A stretch of 64,000 nucleotides of DNA from Nymphaea colorata (taxonomy: Eukaryota > Streptophyta > Magnoliopsida > Nymphaeales > Nymphaeaceae). Shown one piece after another: positions 37,887 through 50,682 of this stretch; the first letter of the stretch is position 1, and the number at the start of each line of letters is the position of its first letter. The DNA is taken from positions 20,515,002 through 20,579,001 of the forward strand of contig NC_045148.1 in NCBI RefSeq assembly GCF_008831285.2, in the 5' to 3' direction. The position numbers and the translations under genes are program-made. The notes below the pieces were generated by a model, which saw only the letters and a program-made list of their open reading frames with translations, ran no database searches and was not told the origin of the DNA.

Positions 37887-40587
37887 TGAATGAATAGTTA
37901 TAAATTAATATGATAGGAGACAAATTTGCACCGAAATGTAGCCTGCGGCCTGTGCCTTGCATCAATACTCAGCTTCTCAATGTGAGGCCATGTTCGCTCT
38001 ATAAATAGTGTCAATTGGGCGTCGTTGATTTCTATAGCAGCAATGGCTCCTAAGCAAAGCATTCTTCTTCCTTTCCTCTTGCTGGTCCGTTCCCTACTAG
38101 CCTTTGGTAAACCCACAAAAACACCCACCCCTTTCCCCTCTTCCAACTAGCCCAATCCCATTTCCACCAAAATGGTTTAGGACATCTGCTTTTTTCATCC
38201 TTACTTTTTTTCTTAAGGATATATATGTAGCACATGATATTACATTCACAACTTACCGACACAAAATTCTGCACTGTAATTTCCTCTGATCAAGAAAAGG
38301 GTTTTGAAGCTGTGAAATGAGTTCTCAGATCTAGCAAAATGGTAGATAAAAACATATCTTGACGATGATATAATTGACCAAATCATAACTCCATCAGATC
38401 GAACTATCCACTTCGGCTGATTGAGTTTCCTCATCCAATAGTTTATCTTAATCAATCGAAGTGCTGCCAATTTAGTTGTGACCAACCTTCTCCAATATCC
38501 ACAGAGACTGTGCCCATTACATGAAGACCAGCACAAGCCCACAGAAAATCTGTTGGGTGCATGACATTCTGTTCTTTTGGTGGAAGGTAAGTATGAATTC
38601 AAAAAAATAATACTGCTGAAGAATGGCAATTGAGTTCCAAGACTACCAGTTTAGGTCGTATGCTCATGCAAGTTAAGCATGGGAAAGCCTCTGGCTTAGG
38701 CTGTTACATCCCATAAATTAGCAGTAAGGGGGTTATGGATGTCAACCGACCGGTGAGTTCAACAGGGATAACCAATTAACTTATGCTTGAGCCATGCATT
38801 TACCATGCACAGACTCCTAAAAGCTTGAACCTGCTATTTAAATTCTTACAACCCTGCAGAAGGACATGATCGAGCCTGCTGTCCAAGGGACATTGAACGT
38901 TCTCAAGGCATGCTTAAAGGCAAAGTCAGTCAAGCGTGTGGTGTTGACCTCCTCTGCTGCCGCTGTAACACTCAATAAGCGAGACGATGCAAACATGGTG
39001 ATGGATGAAACGTGCTGGACTGATACTGATTTCCTGTACTCGGAGAAGCCACCAACTTGGGTAGGATGACTCCACTTGCATATATGTTATTGAACATCAT
39101 ACTTTTCTACTTTGGGACTCATTAGAGAATGCATACCTCATGGACTTGGCTTGATTGGTTTCATTCAACGACATCATAGAACATCGTAAACCTGAAGGAG
39201 AACAAGATAACTACCAAAAGACAATCAACGTTCAGCAGCAGAATACTCATTTTCACGTTAATAATGAATTGACAGGGATATCCAGCTTCCAAGACGCTAG
39301 CAGAACAAGCAGCATGGAAGTTTGCAGAAGAAAACAATCTGAACCTTGTCTCTGTCATTCCTGTTTTGATGACTGGCCCTTCCATTACAACGGCCGTCCC
39401 CAGCAGCGTCATGATGGCTACAGCCTTAGTTACAGGTGAAAGCATAACCTTTCTTCACACATGCAAAAGGTTATAGCATTTTTCACGAAAAGCTCTTGAA
39501 ATGTATGCATTTAGTGTGTGTGTGCGGGAGAAAGAGAGAGTGCACATGTTATGATCGTATTTGCCTATTTGAACATTTAAAAAAAAAAGAGAGAGAAAAA
39601 GAAAATATGGAAGTCAATAGAAGTGCACGACTTCATGTTTTGACAATGAGAAAATTGAATATCATTAAGAGTATTTACAGAGAAGCAAAATCAGACTGAC
39701 TAAATCACAAGTTCTGGCTTTGCAGGAAATGACTTTCTAATCAACAACTTAAAGGGTATGCAAATGGTTTCAGGCTCCATATCGATTGCACATGTGGAAG
39801 ATGTGTGCAGAGCTCATATATTTGTTGCAGAGGAAGAATCAGTCTCAGGAAGATACATATGCTGCGCTCACAATACAAGTGTTGTTGAGCTTGCACATTT
39901 TCTGTCAAACCGGTACCCAGAGTATAAGATCCCTACAGAGTAAGCACTTGCATGTATCTGACTTTACATTTTTTATCTTTGCTCATTCAGTCAAATAGGA
40001 ACATGGAACAATTAGATCAGTAGAGCGACCTCTCAGTGCTACATCATAGTCAACAAGATGGGAATCTTTCCATCACCTTATAAGCAAGCTCGGTTTTTTC
40101 CTTTTTCTTCAATTTATTTTCTTAGACATTTTATTTATAATATCATGGTTTCTCTTTCAAATTTTTTTTCCTTTTTTTCTTCTCTTTCCCTCTCTTTCTT
40201 TATTTACAGTAATAAAAGTAAAAAAAGGATAAATTAAGCTAAGAAACAACAATATATATATATATATATACACTGCACCCATTTTTTTGAGGATGTGCTG
40301 CACCAGCACCAGCACCCGCATCCACACCCACACTCCACATCTGTGTGACACAGCATAGGTATATTTTCTCAAAATGTGAGAAAAGTGGATTTCGTATTAC
40401 AAAATTATATTGGTTCCAAGTTCTGAATATTTCAACCTGCAGCTTTGGTGATTTTCCAGCAAAAGCTAAGCTTAGCATATCCACAAAGAAGCTAGTCGGA
40501 GCAGGCTTTAACTTCAAGCACGGAATTGAAAGCATATTTGATGAATCAGTGGAATATCTCAAGTCTGCTGGTGTCTTGCCAAAATGA
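35096..40587 (+). CDS. ANR: Anthocyanidin reductase (ANR/BANYULS type), six exons
   Basis: Exons 35096-35225, 36853-37022, 38860-39060, 39276-39435, 39726-39939 and 40443-40587 total 1020 nt (339 aa), the usual ANR length. All introns are GT-AG and phases agree. The enzyme is a cytosolic NADPH-dependent short-chain reductase of the DFR/ANR family. It converts anthocyanidins such as cyanidin to 2,3-cis-flavan-3-ols (epicatechin), precursors of proanthocyanidins. Visible features are the nucleotide-binding GANGYMA (residues 16-22), R41-D42, the catalytic Ser of LTSSAAAV (131/132) and Tyr169-x3-Lys173 in GYPASK. ANR-diagnostic blocks include [32 protein letters not shown] and [11 protein letters not shown]. 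These separate it from DFR and cinnamoyl-CoA reductases. The dinucleotide motif reads GANGYMA instead of the commoner GGTGFxA. A broken inverted copy lies at 27660-28745. Confidence 0.95.
35360..35417. repeat. 29-bp tandem duplication in ANR intron 1
   Basis: GGATGCATAACTT starts at 35360 and again at 35389; the copies differ at one or two positions. Confidence 0.9.
36163..36206. repeat. (CT)n microsatellite in ANR intron 1
   Basis: About 22 CT units. Confidence 0.95.
37260..37420. repeat. GGGCC-rich dispersed repeat fragment in ANR intron 2
   Basis: Contains GGGCCACGCCCGG, also present in the 29110-29270 fragment. Probably part of the same loose repeat family as 34085-34400. Confidence 0.35.
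37808..37882. repeat. Compound (CT)n(TA)n microsatellite in ANR intron 2
   Basis: About 20 bp of CT followed by about 54 bp of TA. Confidence 0.96.
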
Positions 40588-40604
40588 TGATGTGGGTGAT
40601 TTTG

Positions 40605-40610
40605 AATAAA
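40605..40610 (+). terminator. Candidate ANR poly(A) signal
   Basis: AATAAA occurs 18 bp after the ANR stop codon. Used alone it would give a very short 3' untranslated region, so a later weaker signal may be preferred. Confidence 0.35.
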
Positions 40611-41902
40611 AAAAGCTTGTTATGGGTCTCCGATATGCAAGTCGGATTCCTTGAGTGAGATTTTCCAAAAAATTACGTCCTCTTTAGTTATTGCGACTAT
40701 GATTAGGGTGTGGCGGGTTCAAGTATTTCCAGGTCAGCTCTTTGTAATCAGGATAACGGCAAGCTGTTGAAGCTGCTTAGTGTAATGCTCCTTTACTATA
40801 TAGGCATGAGCTTTTCTTACTCTCTCAGCTTGTGGCTTCATCTTGATGAATGTACAAGTTTGTCACTATAGACAAGCATGCAAGGAACATGAGTAAGACA
40901 CCGACATAAAGGTTGGCTTTCAGTAAAAGTGCAACAAAAAGGACTATAAATTTCAATAGCTACCATGGAAAAATCTAACGCATTATTTCACTGAGGAAGA
41001 GGGGGAAAAAATGCTCAGCAGGATTCATGAGGTCCACATCATATAACCTGAGCATGTGAAATTGAAGTGTGTGAGAGAGAGAGAGAGAGGGAGAGATTTG
41101 TTACAACATTGCAAAAGCCAACCAGCGTTTGGGCCAAGTACAAACCATTACTGGACACATGAACAAAAGGAGATCAAAAACCTGGCCAACCCGGCCTCAC
41201 AACTACTGCAAAGAAAATACCTAAACAATAAATCAGTAGAAGGCAGAGAGAGAGAGAGAGAGATGGATAAAATGTAGACATAAATATGCAAAAGAGAAAA
41301 TACAGCAATACTTATTGCATACTAGCATAACACACACAAATCATACATCAGCAAGGGATATACATTGCTTAAGAGAAAAGATGCCCGTGTATATGTTCTA
41401 ACTTCTAACTAGCATTAGCAATTTATTTTGTGCCTTTATGTGTTAAGACATTGCTCTGGTTCACCTTTGCCATTCCAACTCTGCTTTAAGGTTTTAGTTC
41501 AAGAAAGATAGTGATGTGATTTTGGAAGCTCAGAAGGATGAGAATAACCTAATGAAAGTAAAGTATTTCTCTATTCATTATAATATATGAAATGCAGCAA
41601 CACATTTCAAGTAAGGAACCAGAGAAAAACAAATTTTAACAGATTTCCAGGTAATTAACTACAAGGCACAAATCATAGAAATTTTGACCCAAAATAAATG
41701 AAAAATAGTCATTTTACAATTGAGAGGATGGACGTGAAAATGCTGCTGTGCCATAAAATGCTAGAAGGCATGACCTAGCTTCATAATTTCATGTTCCTTG
41801 CATAAGGTTCAACCTGCACGTGCAAGAACCATGGTGAAGTTTTGGAGTTTCAAAACCTCGGGTTCTGTTGTTGTCAATGATTCTTCCCTCCGAATACCTG
41901 TG
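40611..41902. other. Region between convergent ANR and CRLK1-like genes
   Basis: Holds the 3' flanks of both genes, which converge. GA microsatellites lie at about 41070-41090 and 41247-41262. TTTATT at 41422-41427 would be a minus-strand AATAAA for the kinase gene. I see no additional gene. Confidence 0.5.
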
Positions 41903-44900
41903 TCAGGATTCTGAGACTCGCTGGCTCATATCTACCGTAGTTTTTTCCATGGACTCTTGCATCTGCATTCCAATTTCACATGTCTGTCCTTCCAGCTTGC
42001 TCATATCTAGAGAAGTTTCGTCCATCATAAGAGACAATGTTGGTCTATGCCTCCTGCTGCAAGTTGCTGTGTAGATCCATGATAAAGCCTGAACTACATC
42101 CCTCATAGGCAGTCTCATCCATGGTGACTGGCTTATGCATTTATATGCGATTGCTGCAATGCCATTTAACTCTTCAAGGTCATAATCACCATTAAGTCGA
42201 GGATCAGCAACTTCCTCCCAACCACCTTTCCCTTCAGTGTTCATTGCAGCCTGTGCATGAAATATCAGTCAAGGACTATACAAGCAATTGCTTAGGATCC
42301 CTTTGTATCAGAAGTCAGAATCCTACCAACTAAGCCACCAAGCACGCATAACAATATCACATAATGTTTGAGCAAATAGAAATGAAAAAGTTTAAAAAAT
42401 TATGGAACAAATAGTAATTTCATAATTTGGTTAGTCTGAGCTGTTCTCTATTTTTTTTGCTGTTTTTTTTCCTTTCATTTTCAAGTATCCATGCATGGAA
42501 AAGGCCCTACTTTATTATCAAGTGCGTTTTCCAGAAGCTTGGTGATTTGGCCTCCTCAGATTGTGTTATAGGGCAATGCAAACAAAATCACATATAACCA
42601 AAGCCTATGCCAACTGGACCTCAAGCAGAACAAAAGTTAGGCTTGCCACAGTTGATCAGACTGGCCAACTGATGATTATGAAATAAATAAATCAAATTAT
42701 AGGGAGAGGAACTCATTTGTTAAACTTAATATGAGAGAACGGTAAGAGACAGAATGAGGAAGGAATGAGCATTACAAGGTCTACTAATCCAAGGAGGCCC
42801 TGTTTGGGGTTTTTGCCTGTGATCAATTCAAAGAGTAACACTCCAAAGCTGTAGACATCACTTTTCTTAGTGAAGGACCTTGTTGACACGTACTCAGGGT
42901 CAAGATACCCAAATGTTCCCTGGATATTATGACCCCATGCACTAGCTACTTCCTCCCGCGAAAGTCCAAAGTCAGCCACCTGGTCAAGAGTTGTAAATAA
43001 ATACATCACAACACAAAAAGTATCAAATGCCAAAGCTCCAGAATTCAATTTAAAACTAATTTGCAAAGATGTAAGAATAGGATGTATCCGAGGGAGATTT
43101 GTTAAGGCATGATTAATGACAGGTTAAAAGCACAAGCTACATTTCACTGGGAATGAAGTAGCATTTTCTTTAATGTGCCCTCGATAATAGATCCTGCGCA
43201 TCAAAAAGCATAGAAAAAATCTTGCAGAATCATACCCCAAATATCGAGTTTTCAAGTTCTTTTCTAGGTTGACGTGATATCTATGGATTCAATCCTACAA
43301 ATCTGCTCTTCCATGGGTTCATTTATTATATGATATTATCTGCGGAACTGTTAGTGAATTTTTAATAGCTTTGGTTGAAATTTTTGAGAAAGCATGTAAA
43401 ATCTATTCTTTTAGAACTGGAGAGGATTTTCACATCCAATGATATGACAAACACATGGTGAAGTCTCACAAAGTTTCACTTGATTGGAGTAATAACTATA
43501 AAATATTCGAACATTCTTTACATTGACCTCTATTGAGGTATTTCTTATACCTTTTTTATTAAAAAACTTAAATGAAGTAAAACCAACTTCATGAACTCAT
43601 TATTCTCGCTGCTTCACCATATGGATCTGTTCTTTTGTCTGGAAATTAAAGTACTTTTCTGAAACCTTTCTTTCTAAAAAAGAACCTAGAGTTTAACTGT
43701 GTTTTTTCTTTTTTCAATTCAACATCGTTTCACCACAGGCCATTGCATGTTAGTTTTCGTAAGAAAAAAAGTGCGGCTCTATTGAAAAATCAAAGGACGG
43801 ATGATGTTGCATAAGCACAGCAGTATTTGCCTAAGATCAAGGCATTGTACCATGACATCATTCTTTCAAAGTGAAAATAATATAACAGTAAACTGAAGAA
43901 CCCATAAAAAAGATGATATGATGTATGCAACATTTCCTGACAAATTTGATTATTCAAACCTTTTACCATTTGTTTTTAACTTTAAGCAATTTTATGTTTC
44001 ACTATAACCCTAAAATATTCTCAACTTATTTCTATAAAGATCTGTAGCTATATTAAATATTATAATGTGAATTCACAAGCTCATAAATATTGTGACAATG
44101 AAAATCGGGTGGGATCAGAAGCTCAATACTCTGGCTCTCATGAACTTGTCCAAGAGAATGTTAGAAGGCTTTATATCTCGATGCACAACTGGAGGAACAG
44201 CCTGCAAGAGAGTTGGGTTAAAAAAAACTGAAACCTTGGTAAGCAGTTCAAATAGTCACTGCTATCACATGCTCACCCCATCATGGAGATACTCCAAGCC
44301 CCTTGCAACATCCTGTGCTATAAGAACTCTCAGATCCCAATTCAAGAGCTTGTGTTTCTCATCTGCATCCGCAAAGAAAATGGGAATAAATATCAAGAAG
44401 AAAGCAGCCATGTACTAGATGACATCTAAAATCGTTCAGTGACTAACTTAAATAGTTCTACTAATTTGAAATTGCACAGGCAGTCCGTAGATGGGAACAA
44501 AGCAATCATCTTTGTGTCCTCAATAAGGATCAGAATGACTGCTCACTGGCATTTAACGAATTTTCTCAAATTAAAGTGCTCTGCACAACAGTGTGAAACT
44601 ACACAATAACAAAAAATTTATCAATTGCAGCTGAAAGAAAAACAGAAGATTGAGACAAATATATTAGAACCCAGCATTTGAAGTTTGAACTCGCATCTTG
44701 GTTTTCAAGAGGAATGAGAATCAGCAACCTTGGTTCCTGAAGCATTTTCATGCAAGAACTCATAAAATTCCTAGACCTAAAAGCCAGAAATAATTTTTTT
44801 CATCATACAAGGACGAAGATCAGAAACACAGAACCTTTACAGAAAAAATGTTGTTTTCATCAGGTTAGAACAAAGAAACCAGATTTTGCACTGAGATGAC

Positions 44901-46384
44901 GGCACAATCAGGATATTCTCATAGCTGTACATCTGCAGATGGATAAATCTACTCACCATACAGATGAGAAGCAAGACTGCCATTACTCATATAGAGATAC
45001 ACAAGCATGTTGTGGCCCTTCTCAGTACAATATCCCACCAAATTTACAAGGTTCCTATGATGTAATCTCCCAAGGAGCACGACCTGGCAGTAGAATGTTC
45101 ATAACATTAAAGAACTTTTAGTAGGCAATTGCACTTGCAGGATAATAAGGAAAAGGCAAATAATAAAAAGTAGATTGGCTTGTTGTTTCATCTAGGTCAT
45201 CTCTGGGGTTGGAACAAGATCCTAAGACCACAAGAATGGAACATATTGAAGAGAAAAAGAAACAAAGAAAATCCCATACACTAGCCTCCACATAGATAAC
45301 TTTAAACTTCTGTAAAGACTTCCCATGCCAAAAGGGAATTCCTGAAAATTACACTCGTATCTCAAATATGAAATCAGGATATACCCAACTATTATCACAA
45401 CAACGTTGTTTTACTACGTATACTACATAGAGTCTATCTTAAGATGGTGAAGCTGAAATAATTTTTACATTTAATTGTATATTTATCCTAAACCTTCTTT
45501 CCAAGCTTTTTTTCAGAAGGATATTTCTTTTTAGATATTTGAAAATATTTCCTCTCATGAAAACTCAGAAAAAATAAATAAATTAATAACTTAGTGAAGC
45601 AAAACTTTCACCATTAGGATTCGATAAAAATGAAGGTCTCAGCAAATGGTGATTTGGGAATATTCTTCAATGATAGCCAAAAATCGTCACTGTAGTTGGA
45701 CAAATACTAAAGTCATCTAACCTCTGTTTCGAACTCCTTTTCCCCTTGCTTAGAATTTTCTGCGAGTACTTTAACAGCTACTGTTTCACCACTTGGAACT
45801 TGTGCTTTGTAAACAGGGCCAAAAGCTCCCTGTCCGATTAATGTGGTGAAATTACGAGTGGCTTTCTGAAGATCCCTGTATGTTAACGGGAACAATCAAT
45901 TAAAAAAAAATGCTGATTAAAAAAATAAATGATCATGATGAAAGAATTTAAAGAAGATACATGAAGAGGGCAAGTAATCTGTAAACTGAACTCCTCCTGA
46001 AACACAAACCACCAAGATAGCTCATTCCTGAAATAGTTATAAAATAAAAGGCAGGAGTTCAACTCTGTACCTGTAAGAATACTTAAGTATTCCAGACATT
46101 GATGCTGCATTCTTTCTTTTATGTCCATTAGTCCACAAGGACATGTCATTGGGTTCTGAATGTTTCGGTGATTCCTGACCGATGGTTGAATCAGACATTG
46201 CCATTCTAGCATCTTCACCACTGGCACGAATTGGGATGGTTGATGTCCTTCGTGAAAAGGTGCTGCCAATCTTTACATCTCTTTTCCAGAGATGAATGCA
46301 AATGAAAGCAAAAACAGCCAAACACCCTCCTATTAGGACCCCTATAGAGATCCCAATTATCAGTCCCCATGATGTGTCTTTCAT
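41903..46384 (-). CDS. CRLK1: CRLK1-like calcium/calmodulin-regulated receptor-like kinase, seven coding exons
   Basis: Minus-strand exons are 46384-46071, 45875-45722, 45083-44957, 44362-44277, 44201-44130, 42979-42776 and 42250-41903. They total 1305 nt (434 aa; Arabidopsis CRLK1, as I recall it, is 440). Residues 7-32 are a membrane span ([14 protein letters not shown] and onward) with almost no extracellular part. A Ser-rich juxtamembrane region contains [11 protein letters not shown] and MSDSTIG. The kinase domain has [11 protein letters not shown] (119-129), VAVK Lys140, HRDIKPSN with Asp236, DFGLS with Asp254, [10 protein letters not shown] and [19 protein letters not shown]. All catalytic residues are present. 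The start ATG lies two bases after a good acceptor (TATAG), so a leader intron is likely. In Arabidopsis the plasma-membrane homologue binds calmodulin and acts in cold signalling through the MEKK1 route. The C-terminal tail (from about residue 385) differs from the Arabidopsis one. CRLK2 is the alternative name. Confidence 0.95.
42265..42350 (-). other. tRNA-like A-box fragment in a CRLK1 intron
   Basis: Minus strand reads TGGCTTAGTTGGTAGGATTC, close to a eukaryotic tRNA D-arm with A box. No proper T-arm (GGTTCGA) or acceptor pairing follows, so a functional tRNA is not supported. A SINE head or tRNA relic is more likely. Confidence 0.3.
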
Positions 46385-47724
46385 GTCTATACATGAGGAA
46401 ATAGTCAAATTTTATATCCTATGCCATTTAAGTCCCTGCGCGGAAGAAACCATTTGTTAAGTCAACAATCTGGAGTGCAAATGTTTCTCAATACACGAAA
46501 AAGAAAAATGAAGACTTGCAACTGACGTGCAACTCTCAAATGTCACCTTGAAAAGCAGAAAAAAAAAGGAAGGCCTCATATGAATGGAAGAGAGCGAAGA
46601 AAGAAAATATAACGTAAACCATGTTCACAGTAGAAGCTACACGCATCAGAAACAGTGACCAGTAGCACCAGTCCTCATTTTCTTCGACAACTCAGAAAAG
46701 GAAAAAGGAGAAGGTCGGCCTACAATGTATAAAGAGAAATTCTCAATTTCAGCTGAAGTTCATCATCAGTCCACTAATTCCATAACCTCACGAAAAAAAA
46801 AAAAAAAAATTGAAGTGGGACAAATCAACCAAGGAACCTACCATAATGCACAATAATCATCTCAAAAATCAACTTAATACCATATTGCACAATAATCATC
46901 TCCCAAAATCAACTTAATCATAGAAGATATCAGGTTAGAACGAAATCTAAATCCCAACGTTCTATGATAACTCCAAAATCATAAAGCCAGAGAAAATTGA
47001 AATAAAAAAGCAAGGAACTTCTCGTTCTTTCGGACAAGGGCCATCATCTGCCCACCGAACTAACAAAATCAATCAAAATTCAATAAAACTAAACAACAAA
47101 TTTCAGCGAAACTGAGATCAAAATCATGAAGACTTTTAATATCTCGACAAAAATGAAGACCTTATTCGTAACGAAATTCCTAATTCGACCAAACAAATCT
47201 CACTACTGTCTCCGGAGCTTATCATCACTCGGTGGAAACTTCCGAAGCTACAATAATATACACAAATCAACAGAAATAAACTTGACTTCTCAAAGATCAC
47301 TTGAAAATAATCAAGCTAAACCTCACAAACATCCGGATGGAAAGCCAAACCACAGTCCAGCGCGACAATCTCGCCCATAACTAAACCGAATCCACAATAG
47401 CAAAGTCAAGACAAACGGATTCCACTAAACCACAAATTCAGAACCTCATTAAATCCATCTGAAGATAAAAGCAAAACCAACCGACCTGGACAAAAGAGCT
47501 TGACAAAACCGATCTAATCAGAACATAATTCTGAAATCTCACTAAAAAAATCTGCAACAAAGATAAAAGAAGCCGCCTTCAGCGCATCAGAGTAAAGAAT
47601 CGGATCTCAACTAAAAAAAAAAAAAAACACTCCAAAGCCCTGAAAAATCCAAAACAAAATCAAAATGAAAGATGTTGAATGATCGACATCACGAGTTCGC
47701 CTTTGCGTGTCAGAATCTTCTTAC

Positions 47725-47890
47725 CCAGACTGAGCCGCCGAACTTGCTCCACTAGTTTTAGAGGAGGACGCCAAATCAGCGGAAGAGCCGAGCAAGCGTG
47801 GCCTTGTAGGAAGCAGGATACGTGAGAAAACTCGGCTTCAGACAGAGAGACGGAGACACAGGGAGAGCGCGGAAGAGGAGAAGCAGAGAC
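47725..47890 (-). other. Probable non-coding first exon of the CRLK1-like gene
   Basis: The minus strand has a CT-rich tract typical of plant leaders and ends at a strong donor, GTCTGG/GTAAGAAG (exon end 47725). It pairs with the acceptor at 46387-46388, two bases before the start codon. This implies a leader intron of about 1.3 kb. The 5' end near 47890 is a guess from base composition. Confidence 0.55.
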
Positions 47891-48245
47891 TTTTTAAAAT
47901 TTTGTTTTTTCGGTAAGAAAAAGAAAATGGCGCCGCTGGGGAATTTTGAAATGTACTAAAATACCCTTATAACTTTCCGTAATGACACCGCCGGCCCATT
48001 CATTCGATTCTTTATTCAACTTTTCCATCCCAAAAATCTAACGATTTTTCGTAATTTTAAAATTTTAAATATTTGACATTGTGGGATCTTTGCTTACCAA
48101 CATGAACATGATTTCTGTCTTCTTTTATTGGCAGTTTTAATAAGTTTTTTAAAATGATATCAATGTAATATTTGAAAAAGTACGCGATAGATACGGCACC
48201 ACTTTATTTATTTTCTTTGCTGCAGCAGTTTCCGTATCCAACTAA

Positions 48246-48698
48246 CGTTGGATAAGGTGACTCGTAAAAGTTCAGCTCCTGAACGAGTTCAAACTGCTTA
48301 ACCAGTTGAGCTCAAGTTCATTAGTTGACCCGTTCAAATAATCTAATTGAGTTCGAGCTCAACATGTAACTGCCGAGTCAAGGTCAAGCTTTAATCGAGT
48401 TTGTCGAGCCTTATTCAAGTTGATATACTCAAACTAGTTTACGAATTTGTCGAGCCTTAATTGAGCCAAGTTTGAACATAAGGATGAATATCAATTCTAT
48501 TCAACCGAGTTTGTTGAGCACTTAATTGAGTTGCTCTTGAGCTCAAAACGTAACTACCAAGTCGAGATCAAGCGTTCCCATCGAGTTATTATCGAGTTCG
48601 AGCCAAATCGAGCTCGAGGTTTTATTAGTGAACTGAGCTCGAGCTCACTGAACTCGGCTCACTGAACTCGGACTTGACTCAACTCGTGTTCACCCCTA
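48246..48698. mobile_element. Non-autonomous DNA-transposon-like repeat, copy 1
   Basis: About 450 bp full of GAGCTCGAG/TCGAGC words, flanked by an 11-bp direct repeat, TATCCAACTAA, at 48235-48245 and 48699-48709. The right end reads CTCGTGTTCACCCCTA. Its reverse complement resembles the left end (ATAAGGTGACTCG), suggesting decayed terminal inverted repeats. It is related to 49265-49730. An 8-11 bp target duplication would suit hAT or Mutator-type elements. No coding sequence. Confidence 0.65.
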
Positions 48699-49264
48699 TA
48701 TCCAACTAATCGGGTCTTCCTTAATTGGATTATTCAAAGACATAAAATATATAATTCTTTCAATTTTACATATAAATAAATTAAAATTTGGTAAGAAAAT
48801 TCATGTTCTTGGGTTCAAAACTGACGTCCAATTATGCTGAACCGGTTGGTATCTCTTCGTTTATCATTAAGAGGGGGCAATGGAGATTTTAGATATCCTT
48901 GTCCGAATCATGATAATTTGAATCTTTAGATTCAAACTTGTTTCAAAGTAAAAGCCCCGTTAGATATTAGTTAAGGGAGGGAAGGTGACAGGGTCTGGCA
49001 GTGGGAAGACGACGGTTCAGTAGATGTCAGACACGAACTTCAAATTTTGAAGCCTGACTTGTTTTAGATCAGGTTTGAAATACTATTTGGATCTGATACA
49101 TGGATTATATCCATCTCGGGTCTAAGAGAATGAAGAAGTTAGTGTCCCTTAGTTGAAAGTAGCTTCAGTACATGTGGCTTGAAACTTAAGATTGTGCTTG
49201 ATTAATGCGGATCTTAGAGTACTGTGGATTTGAAAACTGCATGTTTCAAATCCAAACACCACAA

Positions 49265-49730
49265 TCCCCCACATGGGGGTGAACAATGAGTCAAGCTACT
49301 AGCTCGGCTCATTAAAGTTCGGCTCGTAAGCGAATTCAAGTTGAATCATTTGCTTAACAAGTCGAGTTCGAGTTCACAAGTTGACTCGTTCAAATAATCG
49401 AGTTGAGTTCAATCTCAACCGGTAACTGTCGGGTCGAGCTCGAGCTTTAATCGAGTTGGTCAAGCCTTAATCAAGTCGATATATTAAAACAAGTTTACGA
49501 GTTTATCGAACCTTAATCTAGTCAAGCTCGAACTCGAGACGTAACCATGAAAATCAATTCTATTAAAACAAGTTTGTCGAGCCTTAATCTTGTCGAGCTC
49601 GAGCTCAACACGTAATTGCCGAGTCAAGTTCAAGCTGCTTCCATCAAGCTATTCTCGAGTTCGAGCCGAGTCGAGCTCACGGTTTCATTAGTCGAGCTGA
49701 GTTCGACTCGGCTCGTGTTCACCCCTACAC
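49265..49730. mobile_element. Non-autonomous DNA-transposon-like repeat, copy 2
   Basis: Same orientation and internal order as copy 1 (CGTTCAAATAATC, TAACTG, CGAGC and TTTAATCGAGTT). The left end has GGGGGTGAACA and the right end GTGTTCACCCCTA, so the ends are inverted repeats of about 10 bp. CCAAACACC lies on both sides (near 49252 and 49731) and may be the target duplication. No coding sequence. Confidence 0.65.
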
Positions 49731-50682
49731 CCAAACACCCAATTTCAAATCCGCACTTTTTTACATTAAAGTGTGGATTTGAAATTCACGATAGGGGTAG
49801 AAGTTGGACTCCACAATTCGATACAATGTAGATTTCAGCTATTGCAGAATGGAGATTTCCTTGGATCTGAGATTTAAAACTCACCCTTTGTATTTGAAAA
49901 GCCGAGGATTTTGAAGTCATTGCATGGAAACCTAGGTTTTCCTATCAACACATGCTATAACCCCCAGAACTTTAGATATTTTCCAATGAAAAAAACTTAA
50001 AGACTTAATGCATGCAAATTGTAAGTAAAAATATAATTAGACTACATAAACCATTAAAACACACCATAACCTTTTATTTGAACTGTTATAATTTGTCTAT
50101 TCGATTGTTGATACTAGAAATAATTTTATTGAAAAATTTACTGTCATGTTTCAATGTGTTGGGTGCCAACTGTGGTTACTACGACACTCGATTTGAAAGG
50201 TGTACTGCATGTTTATATGTGCCATGATGCATTGAAGTCATAAAGGTAAGGCACTAGGAATTTTTTTTTGCGTTGAAAGCTGTTTTCCCTGAGCAACCAT
50301 GAAGAAAAATATGGGCTTTCAAATAATAATCAGCTTCTCATATTTTCTAGTTATGTGTTCATTTGCAGCAATTTCATTCAAATCTTGAAAACAAATTTTC
50401 TTTCTTGACCTTTTATTTGAGTTGTTGGAAAATTTGATTTTGAGAAACTTACAAATAGTTGTTTGGGTTTTGACATTTTTACACGTAACCGCTTTCGTTT
50501 ATAAAATAATTTACAAACGCATACACACTTTACTGATATAAAAATGTGAAAATACATTTAAAAGAACTATCTTTGATCACAGTGTTGTTGTATGTGACTA
50601 GATGTTGCTAGATGGTTAAAATTTCAGAAATTATTGTTAAAAAACAGTCTCTAAATTGGTATTAGCCATGGTTTATGACGCA
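49731..50682. other. Left flank of the Ogre element, no gene seen
   Basis: AT-rich DNA with short frames only. The five bases ACGCA at 50678-50682 should be the left target-site duplication of the retrotransposon. Confidence 0.5.

Noticed and set aside
35096-40587. Dihydroflavonol reductase or cinnamoyl-CoA reductase as the identity of this gene
   Set aside because: The [20 protein letters not shown] and GRYICCA blocks and the TDFGDFP-type C-terminal block are those of anthocyanidin reductase; the CCR signature (NWYCY-type) is absent.
42265-42350. tRNA gene in a CRLK1 intron
   Set aside because: Only the D-arm/A-box part resembles a tRNA; T-arm and acceptor pairing are missing.
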